Shown here: one piece after another, positions 8,183 to 14,269 of the stretch | Layout of the letters: every line of letters begins with the position of its first letter | Numbering within the stretch: the stretch's first letter is position 1 | Made by a program: the position numbers and the translations under genes | The notes under the pieces: generated by a model | Databases searched by the model: none | What the model was told of the DNA's origin: nothing | Seen by the model: the letters and a program-made list of their open reading frames with translations, nothing else | Assembly (NCBI GenBank): GCA_905208975.1 | Contig: CAJLRE010000027.1 | Coordinates: 1-21,736 of the forward strand | DNA length: 21,736 nucleotides | Reading direction: 5' to 3' | From: an uncultured Collinsella sp. | Lineage (GTDB): Bacteria > Actinomycetota > Coriobacteriia > Coriobacteriales > Coriobacteriaceae

Positions 8183-8215
8183 GATGTGACAAAGGGACTG
8201 TCCCCTTGTCACATC
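8183..8215. repeat. Family A palindrome overlapping the MerR stop codon
   Basis: A 14-bp inverted repeat (8183-8196 with 8202-8215, one mismatch) with loop ACTGT, nearly the same as 6711-6741. Its right arm supplies the last codon (ATG) and stop (TGA) of the MerR gene on the minus strand, so the gene's present 3' end was set by the repeat. Confidence 0.85.
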
Positions 8216-9078
8216 TGAAGGGCGACGGGGATTTGGATGCAGCAGAAGTCCTCTTGGTGGGACTCGTCGTAGCTCGTGGTATCGAGGTAGCAAAAGTCGA
8301 AAGCGTTGCCAACGGGCTGGAGCGCGTGCTTGTCCATGCAGGCCACGACGGCGCGGATGCCCTCGGGTTCGTACGGCATGCCCCAGCGGCTCATGCACAG
8401 GTATGTGCCCTCGGGCAGCACTTCTATGCCGATCTCTGCCAGCTCGACAGCGTCGCTCGGCAGCAGTTCCTCGGCACCGCGCGGCAGCACGGCAAAGGAG
8501 CCGGCGCCGGCAATGGGGTCGTCGGAATGCAGCGCCTCGCGACGCAGCATGGCGCCCCAGCCGCGCATGGGGCGCGTGCCCGTGAGCGCACGCATGCGCA
8601 GAATCGCGCGCATGAGCGTGGGGTGCAGCATCGAGCGGCCGCGCTCGATATCGGCCGGGAACTCCTCAAAGACCACGTAGCGGCGCTCAAACTGCTTAAG
8701 CTCCGGTTTGCCCTCGCGCTCGCGCCAATAGACCGCCTCGTCGTAAAAGCTCAGGCGCTCCTGCACACTGGCGCGCTCGGCATTAAGCCCGGCAATCTGC
8801 TTGTCGAGCGCCTGGACCCGCGAGCGCAGGTGATCGGTCATCTCGCCAATGTCGAACGTCGAGGTCAGGCGGTCGACCTCGTCGAGCTCGAGCCCCAGGT
8901 CGCGCAACATGCAGATCAGGCGCATGAGCGGGATCTGCGTGGGCGAATAGAAACGGTAGCCTTTTTCGTTGACCACGGCGGGCTTAAACAGGCCGATCTT
9001 GTCGTAGTAGATGAGCGTTTGGCGCGAAACATTAAACAAGCTCGCCATCTCGCTAATCGCATACATGCCCGTCTGCAT
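8209..9078 (-). CDS. MerR family transcriptional regulator with GyrI-like effector domain
   Basis: A 289-residue regulator. Residues 5-50 form the MerR winged helix-turn-helix (YAISEMASLFNVSRQTLIYY, then DKIGLFKP and GYRFYSP); 55-75 extend the domain; 80-115 form the dimerisation coiled coil; about 125-289 resemble the BmrR/GyrI-type small-molecule-binding domain. MerR proteins bind dyads between widely spaced -35 and -10 boxes and activate by untwisting DNA. The start at 9078 is chosen because GGGAGG lies just upstream; a GTG at 9093 would overlap that site. It follows the UbiX gene but is separated by an intrinsic terminator, so it has its own promoter in 9079-9110 or reads through. Dyads at 13011-13029 and 14149-14171 are possible targets. 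Confidence 0.88.
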   Translation of the reverse strand: MQTGMYAISEMASLFNVSRQTLIYYDKIGLFKPAVVNEKGYRFYSPTQIPLMRLICMLRDLGLELDEVDRLTSTFDIGEMTDHLRSRVQALDKQIAGLNAERASVQERLSFYDEAVYWREREGKPELKQFERRYVVFEEFPADIERGRSMLHPTLMRAILRMRALTGTRPMRGWGAMLRREALHSDDPIAGAGSFAVLPRGAEELLPSDAVELAEIGIEVLPEGTYLCMSRWGMPYEPEGIRAVVACMDKHALQPVGNAFDFCYLDTTSYDESHQEDFCCIQIPVALQM

Positions 9079-9107
9079 AAGTCCTCCCGACACATCCTTT
9101 TAGCGCA

Positions 9108-9138
9108 CAAAGCCCGCCGCCCACAGGGGCAGCGGGCT
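9108..9138 (-). terminator. Intrinsic terminator after UbiX
   Basis: On the minus strand, a 12-pair stem with one mismatch (9138-9127 with 9122-9111) is followed by TTTG. It lies 32 bases beyond the UbiX stop and 33 bases before the MerR start, so it should end the decarboxylase transcript. The short T-run suggests incomplete termination. Confidence 0.65.
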
Positions 9139-9170
9139 CAAACACTCCTCGTATCCTACCCTAAAAGCGC

Positions 9171-9746
9171 CTATGACCAGCGCTTATAGTTTGCGCATGA
9201 CACGCCGACGGCCTCGAGCGCCTTGGCGGCGATGTGATGCACCGCGTCGTCGAGCGTAGCGGGGCCGTTGTAAAACGTGAGCATGGGCGGCATGAGCATG
9301 ACGCCCGGTACGCGCGCCAGGCGCGCCATGTTATCGACGTGAATGGCGCTGAAGGGCGTCTCGCGCACCATGAGCACCAGGCGGCGCTGCTCTTTCATCT
9401 GCACGTCGGCCGCACGCAGCAACAGGTTTTCGCTGTAACCACTCGCGATGCCGGCAAGCGTCTTCATGGAGCAGGGAGCCACGATCATACCGTCGACCGG
9501 ATAGGTGCCGCTTGCGATGGCGGCGCCGATGTTCTTGTTGTCGTAGACCACATCGGCGTGCGCGACAAACTCGTCGAGCGTCATGCCGAGCTCCTGCTCG
9601 ATGGTGATCTCTCCCCCGCGCGTGACGACAAGCGCCGACTCGGCACCGGCCTGACGCAGGCATTTGAGGCACTCGAGGCCCAGCGCGGCACCGCTGGCGC
9701 CAGACACGCCAACGACGATGCGGCGGGGACGGACATCAAAAGGCAT
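9171..9746 (-). CDS. UbiX family flavin prenyltransferase
   Basis: A 191-residue enzyme that attaches a dimethylallyl group to FMN, making prenylated FMN for UbiD-type decarboxylases; bacterial UbiX uses dimethylallyl monophosphate. Family motifs are complete: VSGASGA (14-20) for FMN binding, APCSMKT (90-96), RETP (128-131) and PPMLTFY (153-159). An AAGGAG site precedes the ATG. It lies 80 bases downstream of the UbiD gene on the same strand, with a family D hairpin in the gap. This UbiD-UbiX pairing strongly indicates a dedicated cofactor supply. Lactobacillus plantarum LpdB is the closest functional parallel I know. Confidence 0.94.
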   Translation of the reverse strand: MPFDVRPRRIVVGVSGASGAALGLECLKCLRQAGAESALVVTRGGEITIEQELGMTLDEFVAHADVVYDNKNIGAAIASGTYPVDGMIVAPCSMKTLAGIASGYSENLLLRAADVQMKEQRRLVLMVRETPFSAIHVDNMARLARVPGVMLMPPMLTFYNGPATLDDAVHHIAAKALEAVGVSCANYKRWS

Positions 9747-9799
9747 ATCCCTGCTCCTTAAAATCCATGGCTATCGGTCTGATTGATATCGCTCAATAG

Positions 9800-9842
9800 G
9801 CGCAGCGTCGACCGGTGCGGCGTTTGTTAAAACGCCGCAATC
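9800..9842 (-). repeat. Family D hairpin repeat, copy 2 (straddles the UbiD stop codon)
   Basis: The partner of 4748-4790. A perfect 10-bp stem (9816-9825 with 9830-9839, loop GTTA on the plus strand) contains the UbiD stop codon (9827-9829), and the invariant 17-base tail lies at 9800-9816. No T-run follows, so it is not a classical terminator. In the UbiD-UbiX message it could protect the upstream 3' end or lower UbiX expression. Confidence 0.75.
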
Positions 9843-11317
9843 TCCTTGGCCCACTTGTCCTTGTCGATCTCCATGAACTGCGAGCGGATGAAGTTCTTCT
9901 TGAGGTCGAACGGGACCGTGCAGTCGAAGATGGCCTTGCAGGCGATGCCGTGCTCGCGGATCGTGGGGTCGAACGCGGGGTCGTTGGACGGATCGAGCAC
10001 GTGGCAGTGGCAACCGGGGATGGTGATGAGGTCCACGTCGGCCTGGAAGCGCGTGGTCATGGCCCACATCACGTCGCTCATGTCGAAGATGTCGACGTCT
10101 TCGTCAACCAGGATCACATGCTTGAGCTCGGAGAATGCCGAGAAGGCGAGCATGGCGGCGTTGCGCTGACGGCCCTCGTCATTTTTGCTCGACTTCTTGA
10201 ACTGCATGATGGCAACGAACTTGCCGCCGCCGCAGGGAGCAGCGTGGACGTTGAGCAGGCGGCCCGGGATAGCGGTCTCGACCATCTTGTAGATGGAAGC
10301 CTCGGTGGGGATACCGGCCATGGACACGTGCTCGTGCGAAGGGCCGATGCAGCTCTCCATGATGGGGTTGACGCGCGTGGTGACGGCGGTGATCTTGATC
10401 ACCGGGCAGACCTTGGCGCCGCCGGTGTAGCCGGGGAACTCGGGCATGGCGTAGCCGTGGCCGTTGACATCCTCGTTGATGGTCTCGTCGTGCATGAGGT
10501 AGCCCTCGAGCACATACTCGGCATTGGCAATGCACTTCTGCGGAACGGTGACGCAGTCGGCAAGCTCGACGGCGTGGCCGCGCAGGGCGCCGGCGATCTG
10601 CAGCTCGTTGAAGCCGAGCGGCGTGGTGGGAGCCTCGAAGCCGCAGCACATGTACACAGCGGGGTCCAGGCCGATGGAGATGGAAATGGGCATGTCCTCG
10701 CCGCGCTGGCAGTACTCGTCAAAGAAGGCGCCAAGGTGACGGCTGCCCGGGGTGATCCACATGGCGAGCTTGTCCTTGTCGACGCAGGAGAAGCGGTGGA
10801 TGGTCACGTCGGACTGGGAGCCGTCGGGGCTCGTGCCATAGGCGAGACCCATGGTGATGTAGGGGCCGCCGTCGACGGGCGTGTTGGTAGGAGCGGGAAC
10901 GATCTTGCGCAGGTCAAAGCCCTCGTCGGTCGCCTTGTACACGACCTCCTGGCAGTCGACGTGCGCACCCTCGGCGATCTGCTCGGGCGCGATCAGGTTC
11001 TCGAAGCGCTTGCCGATTTCGAGGCCCAGGTGCTCCTCGTCCAGGTCGAGCAGGGCGGCAACGCGCTTGCGGCTGGCAAGCATGCCGATGCAGACCTTGG
11101 CATCGTCAAAGCCCTTGACGTTGTTGAAGACCATCGCCGGACCCTCTTTGGTCGGACGCATAACGGTGCCGCCGGCACCGACGTGGCGATAGACGCCCGA
11201 GACCTCGGCGTCCGGATCGACCTGGGTGTCGGTCTCGAGCAGCTGGCCGGGCATCTCACGCAAAAAGTCGAGCGCGGAGCGCAGGTCGTGGATCTGGGAA
11301 GCATCGGTAGTGGACAT
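9827..11317 (-). CDS. UbiD family prenyl-FMN decarboxylase, LpdC-like (gallate/phenolic acid decarboxylase type)
   Basis: A 496-residue non-oxidative decarboxylase that uses prenylated FMN. Seen in the sequence: DPDAEVSGVYRHVGAGGTV (34-52), SDVTIHRF (169-176) with the conserved Arg175, AEYVLEG (266-272) with two conserved glutamates of the family's E-R-E network, PEFPGY (292-297) and IGPSHEHVSMAGIPTEASI. These segments closely match my memory of L. plantarum LpdC, the gallate decarboxylase, including length, rather than UbiD of ubiquinone synthesis, which would be unexpected in this lineage. Gallate or a related hydroxybenzoate is therefore the likely substrate, but specificity is inferred. 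The start at 11317 has AAAGGAG upstream; an upstream extension to 11425 lacks a site. It follows the DASS transporter by 143 bases. Confidence 0.92.
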   Translation of the reverse strand: MSTTDASQIHDLRSALDFLREMPGQLLETDTQVDPDAEVSGVYRHVGAGGTVMRPTKEGPAMVFNNVKGFDDAKVCIGMLASRKRVAALLDLDEEHLGLEIGKRFENLIAPEQIAEGAHVDCQEVVYKATDEGFDLRKIVPAPTNTPVDGGPYITMGLAYGTSPDGSQSDVTIHRFSCVDKDKLAMWITPGSRHLGAFFDEYCQRGEDMPISISIGLDPAVYMCCGFEAPTTPLGFNELQIAGALRGHAVELADCVTVPQKCIANAEYVLEGYLMHDETINEDVNGHGYAMPEFPGYTGGAKVCPVIKITAVTTRVNPIMESCIGPSHEHVSMAGIPTEASIYKMVETAIPGRLLNVHAAPCGGGKFVAIMQFKKSSKNDEGRQRNAAMLAFSAFSELKHVILVDEDVDIFDMSDVMWAMTTRFQADVDLITIPGCHCHVLDPSNDPAFDPTIREHGIACKAIFDCTVPFDLKKNFIRSQFMEIDKDKWAKEIAAF

Positions 11318-11460
11318 AGCGTGCTCCTTTCGGGAGAGCGCCCGGCGACGGGAGTGCCGCCGGGCTGGGTAACGTAGTGGGGCCGCAGCGCTTATAGACG
11401 GAGCGCTTGGCAACTCGCGGTTCAAGCACTCGGCTGTTTACAGCCCAAGCGCTCGGCCGC

Positions 11461-12918
11461 TTACATCAGGCCAAAGAGATGGAACCAGGCGGCCTCGACC
11501 AGCACGACGATAAAGACGACCGCGGTGAGGGGAATGCCCATGCGCATGGCTTCTTTGGAGGTGTAGCCGCCGGCGTCCTTGCCCTCGCCGATAAGGATCG
11601 GCAGGTTATGGAACGGCAGGATGTAGTGGATGTTGATGGACGTGAAGACGATGAGCGCCACGGCGAGCGGGCTCACGCTGGAGCCGGCCGCGAAGCTTAT
11701 GAACGCCGGCACGCACACGCCGAGTACGGCCATAACCGAGCCCATGAACATGTGGATGATCATGGAAAGCGCAGCGACAAGCAGGGCGAACAGGAAGATG
11801 TTCTCGGGCACGGAGCTGGGAAGCACGACGTCGGCGATCCAGGCGTTCATACCGGTGGCACCGCCCACGGAGCCCACGGCCATGGCGGCCGTCAGGAACA
11901 TGAGGGACTTGATGTCGACAGCATTCCAGCTGGCGGGGGTGAGGACCTCGCCGATGACGGGCATGGCGAGGCAGACGCCAATGGCCAGGGTGACCCAGCC
12001 GATGTAATCGCCCGAGACGGTGAGCCACAGCGCGATGGCGATGATAAGCCACACGATGGTGCGGATCTCCTTGACGGAGAGCTTGCCGAGCGCAGCCTGC
12101 TTGGCCACGATCTGCTCGCGATCGTAGACGAGTTCCTTGCTGGGCCTAAAGAGGAAGAGGCCCAGGAACAGGGTGCACAGCAGCGCGACCAGCATGGGCA
12201 CACTCATGTACAGGAACCAGTCGACAAACGACGGGCTCATGCCGCCGGCCTCGGCGCTGTACTGCGCAACGAGCGGGTTGAGCGTGGAATCGCCCGTCAG
12301 GAAGAACATGGAGCCCGGGGCGGCAGCGGCAAACACGAGGAAGCCGAGCTTGCCGCGGTCGTCGTCACCGTAGCCGGCGGACTCGGCGATGACCGAGACG
12401 ACGGCGAGGATGAGGAAGGCGCGGGGGAACGGATGCGGGATCAGCAACGACAGCACAAAGGTGAGCGCGAAGATAGAGATGATGAGCGACTTGGCATCGC
12501 GCACGAACTTGAGCATAAACGCATAGGCGATGCGCTCGCCCAGGCCCGACTCCTTGACCGCGCTGGCGATGAGGTAGGCGCCGATGACGAGCCACATGGT
12601 GGCCTTGGTCCACGAGCTAAACGTGGAGGCGACCGTCGCCGAGATGCTCGCGGCGCCCGTGTCGTCCACGCACACCTTGAACAGAACGAGCAGCGCGCAA
12701 TAGAGCAGGCCCACAAAGCCCGGCTGTGCCACGCCACACGCCCAGAACACCACCGTGGCGAGCGTCAACGCCAGACAGGTCTGACCGCCGACCGTAAGCT
12801 CGACCGTCGAGCTCAGCTCCGCCAAAGGAAGAAACTTCACCAGCAAAAAGACAACGATACCCAGCACAAAGCCAATTTCGCGCTTGGTGATCTTAAACGC
12901 CTTCTTTTCCGCTTCCAT
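11461..12918 (-). CDS. DASS/SLC13-type anion transporter
   Basis: A 485-residue membrane protein with about 12 hydrophobic segments, of the divalent anion:Na+ symporter (DASS/SLC13, ArsB/NhaD superfamily) type. Matching features include SLLIPHPFPRAFLILAV, FFLTGDSTLNPLVAQ in the first half and a related repeat in the second half ending SINIHYILPFHNLPIL. Such carriers import di- or tricarboxylates or similar anions. Placement directly before the UbiD and UbiX genes on the same strand suggests it imports the acid to be decarboxylated; gallate loci in Lactobacillus also include a permease. A purine-rich AAGGTGGGG site precedes the ATG at 12918; an upstream extension to 12969 would run into the leader hairpin. 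Confidence 0.88.
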   Translation of the reverse strand: MEAEKKAFKITKREIGFVLGIVVFLLVKFLPLAELSSTVELTVGGQTCLALTLATVVFWACGVAQPGFVGLLYCALLVLFKVCVDDTGAASISATVASTFSSWTKATMWLVIGAYLIASAVKESGLGERIAYAFMLKFVRDAKSLIISIFALTFVLSLLIPHPFPRAFLILAVVSVIAESAGYGDDDRGKLGFLVFAAAAPGSMFFLTGDSTLNPLVAQYSAEAGGMSPSFVDWFLYMSVPMLVALLCTLFLGLFLFRPSKELVYDREQIVAKQAALGKLSVKEIRTIVWLIIAIALWLTVSGDYIGWVTLAIGVCLAMPVIGEVLTPASWNAVDIKSLMFLTAAMAVGSVGGATGMNAWIADVVLPSSVPENIFLFALLVAALSMIIHMFMGSVMAVLGVCVPAFISFAAGSSVSPLAVALIVFTSINIHYILPFHNLPILIGEGKDAGGYTSKEAMRMGIPLTAVVFIVVLVEAAWFHLFGLM

Positions 12919-12971
12919 CTCCCCACCTTTCTTGTTGGGGGCGCTCCGGATTCGCAGCCACGTTGCCACTT

Positions 12972-13002
12972 AAAAAGGGGCGCCCGTTATCGGACACCCC
13001 TT
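12972..13002 (-). terminator. Intrinsic terminator in the leader of the DASS-UbiD-UbiX operon
   Basis: On the minus strand, a 12-pair stem (13002-12991 with 12986-12975, two G-T pairs, loop ATAA) is followed by five T residues. It ends only 54 bases before the DASS start codon. The space between terminator and gene shows no promoter, whereas a TTGACT box lies upstream at 13033-13028, so it may act as an attenuator rather than as the end of the upstream gene. Confidence 0.7.
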
Positions 13003-13009
13003 ACGTTGC

Positions 13010-13033
13010 GCTGTGTTGTGGCAATACAGTCAA
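13010..13033 (-). promoter_or_regulatory. Candidate promoter and dyad operator for the DASS-UbiD-UbiX operon
   Basis: On the minus strand, TTGACT (13033-13028) is followed by a dyad, CTGTATT-GCCAC-AACACAG (13029-13011), that fills the spacer. The dyad is one base short of perfect in 7-base arms, and 16 of its 19 bases match the dyad at 14151-14169. No good -10 follows at 17 bases; at 19 bases the box is weak (CAACGT). The layout resembles MerR-regulated promoters. Inference from position and sequence only. Confidence 0.45.
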
Positions 13034-13067
13034 GCGGGATTTTTGGATGAGAAGCGATCCTCTGGAC

Positions 13068-13130
13068 AAAAAGCGTCACAACATTCGACGCTTTTCCTCG
13101 TTTTCGAGATTTTCATCAAATGTTGTGACG
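13068..13130 (-). promoter_or_regulatory. Overlapping alternative hairpins, one terminator-like
   Basis: On the minus strand, AAAAGCGTC (13095-13087) pairs with GACGCTTTT (13077-13069) and runs into T residues: a plausible intrinsic terminator of the fusion gene. A competing 12-bp perfect pairing joins 13130-13119 with 13085-13074 and uses part of the same arm, so the two cannot fully coexist. A small CTCG/CGAG hairpin lies inside. This is the arrangement of an attenuator, though it could also be a nested mobile repeat. Confidence 0.6.
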
Positions 13131-13136
13131 GTTTGG

Positions 13137-13166
13137 ATGTGGCAAAGGGACTGTCTTTTTTCACAT
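13137..13166. repeat. Family A palindrome, degenerate copy at the fusion-gene stop
   Basis: It reads ATGTGGCAAAGGGACTGTC and then TTTTTTCACAT, a diverged form of 6711-6741. As at 8183-8215, its right arm supplies the final ATG codon and the TGA stop (13161-13163) of the minus-strand gene. The T-run is on the plus strand, against the direction of that gene. Confidence 0.7.
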
Positions 13167-14108
13167 AGCGAGGGCTGCGCGGATGGAGGGGACCTCCAGA
13201 GCCTCGCGGAGCCAGGGGGCCAGCTGCTCGGGGTGACCCTGCAGGTAGCCTTTAAGCTCGGACGGGGCCACGCGGCGCACTTCCGAGATCTCCTCTTGGT
13301 TGATATGCAGCTCACCCGGCTCAACATGGGCAAGGTAGACCTCGCACCACTCGCACTCGCAGCGGTCGTCGCCGTGGTCCTCGCGATACACCACGTGACC
13401 GAGGTGCTTGAGCTGGTCGGGCTCGCGCGTAATGCCGAGCTCTTCGTTGATGCGGCGCGCCGTGGCGGCGGCGACGTCCTCGCCCGGCAGCGGATGCCCC
13501 GCGCAAGCATCCGCCAGCACGCCGCCCCACAGTCGTTTGAGCGGACTGCGGCGGCAGAGCAGCAGGCGCGCGCCCTCGCCCTGGCCCTCGACCAAAAGCG
13601 TCAGAAATGCCTGATGCAGGATGCCCTCGCCGGTATGGGCCTCGATGCGGTCAACGGATCCGAGCGTCTCGCCGGTCGCGGCATCGACCGCCACGACCTC
13701 GGCACCTGCGCCGCCCTCATCCCAGCCGGCGCGCAGGATGCGCGTGGCGACCTCCTCGAGCGCGGCGATGAGTTCCTTGGTGGTGTCGAGCACGCGCTGC
13801 AGGTCGTCCTTGCTCGCCCGCTCGACATGAAAACCTGTGCTCGCCGTAACGGGCACGCCAAAGCGTGTGGCCAGCGCCGCCGCGATATCGTGCGCCGGGA
13901 TTTCGTCTCGATGGCACGGAACGGCCAGGATGCTCACCGTCGCCGTACGGCCGGGCTCGGGGCGCGGAATGGCCTGCGCCGTGGCGCCCAGGTGCGCGTA
14001 CTCCGGCGAGCAAGCGTACACCGCCATGCCCCGCGGCGTCACCGTCAGCTGGGCCTCGAGCGCAAACTTGCCCTCGCCCACCGCAACCTTTGTCGTGTGC
14101 ATACCCAT
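13161..14108 (-). CDS. Fusion of LpdD-like prenyl-flavin chaperone domain and IPP-isomerase-like Nudix domain
   Basis: A 315-residue two-domain protein. Residues 4-122 look like the LpdD prenyl-flavin chaperone family: AHLGATAQAIPRP (38-50), VPCHRDEIPAHDIAAALA (63-80) and TGFHVERAS (91-99) fit my memory of that family's core. Residues 136-305 are a type 1 isopentenyl-diphosphate isomerase-like Nudix domain. Against E. coli Idi recalled from memory, H25, H32, H69, E87, Y104, E114, E116 and W161 align with H158, H165, H205, E223, Y241, E251, E253 and W299; the catalytic C67 aligns with Ala203, with Cys202 next to it. Nudix box: 204-226. True isomerase activity is therefore doubtful. GGAG precedes the ATG at 14108. 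It lies upstream of the transporter-UbiD-UbiX genes, suggesting a role in prenyl-FMN supply. Confidence 0.82.
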   Translation of the reverse strand: MGMHTTKVAVGEGKFALEAQLTVTPRGMAVYACSPEYAHLGATAQAIPRPEPGRTATVSILAVPCHRDEIPAHDIAAALATRFGVPVTASTGFHVERASKDDLQRVLDTTKELIAALEEVATRILRAGWDEGGAGAEVVAVDAATGETLGSVDRIEAHTGEGILHQAFLTLLVEGQGEGARLLLCRRSPLKRLWGGVLADACAGHPLPGEDVAAATARRINEELGITREPDQLKHLGHVVYREDHGDDRCECEWCEVYLAHVEPGELHINQEEISEVRRVAPSELKGYLQGHPEQLAPWLREALEVPSIRAALAM

Positions 14109-14148
14109 GGGATCTCCTGTCGCCCGCGATGTACCTGAGACCATTTTC

Positions 14149-14174
14149 GCCTGTATTGCGACTATACAGGCAAG
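14149..14174 (-). promoter_or_regulatory. Candidate MerR-type promoter/operator of the fusion gene
   Basis: A perfect 8-bp-arm palindrome, GCCTGTAT (14149-14156) and ATACAGGC (14164-14171), with 7 bases between. On the minus strand it lies between TTGCCT (14174-14169) and GAAAAT, 19 bases further on, the long spacer typical of MerR-activated promoters. It shares 16 of 19 core bases with the dyad at 13011-13029. On the plus strand TATACA (14163-14168) could instead serve the divergent MFS gene. Confidence 0.55.
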
Positions 14175-14183
14175 CGCAGCCTG

Positions 14184-14204
14184 CGACAAAGGGGGCAGGC
14201 ACCT
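14184..14204. repeat. Partial family A-like repeat (GACAAAGGGGGCAGGCACC)
   Basis: A half element related to the left arm of the family A palindromes (GACAAAGGG) followed by GGCAGGCACCTGACTC. It lies in the 161-base gap between the divergent fusion and MFS genes. I see no matching right arm. The same gap also holds a 13-base palindrome, GGGATTGAATCCC (14227-14239), 30 bases before the MFS start. Confidence 0.4.
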
Positions 14205-14269
14205 GACTCGTTCTGTTAGAGTTGCAGGGATTGAATCCCGCTTATTCATGCGACATTGGAGTGACAACC

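Noticed and set aside
9079..9093. Upstream GTG start for the MerR regulator
   Set aside because: It overlaps the GGGAGG ribosome site that serves the ATG at 9078.
13161..14108. Plain annotation as isopentenyl-diphosphate isomerase
   Set aside because: The catalytic cysteine aligns with Ala203 and the protein carries an additional LpdD-like domain, so a simple isomerase name would mislead.
14227..14239. Palindrome GGGATTGAATCCC as operator of the MFS gene
   Set aside because: Single 13-base copy with no partner site or matched promoter; noted in the repeat entry at 14184 but not called as regulatory.
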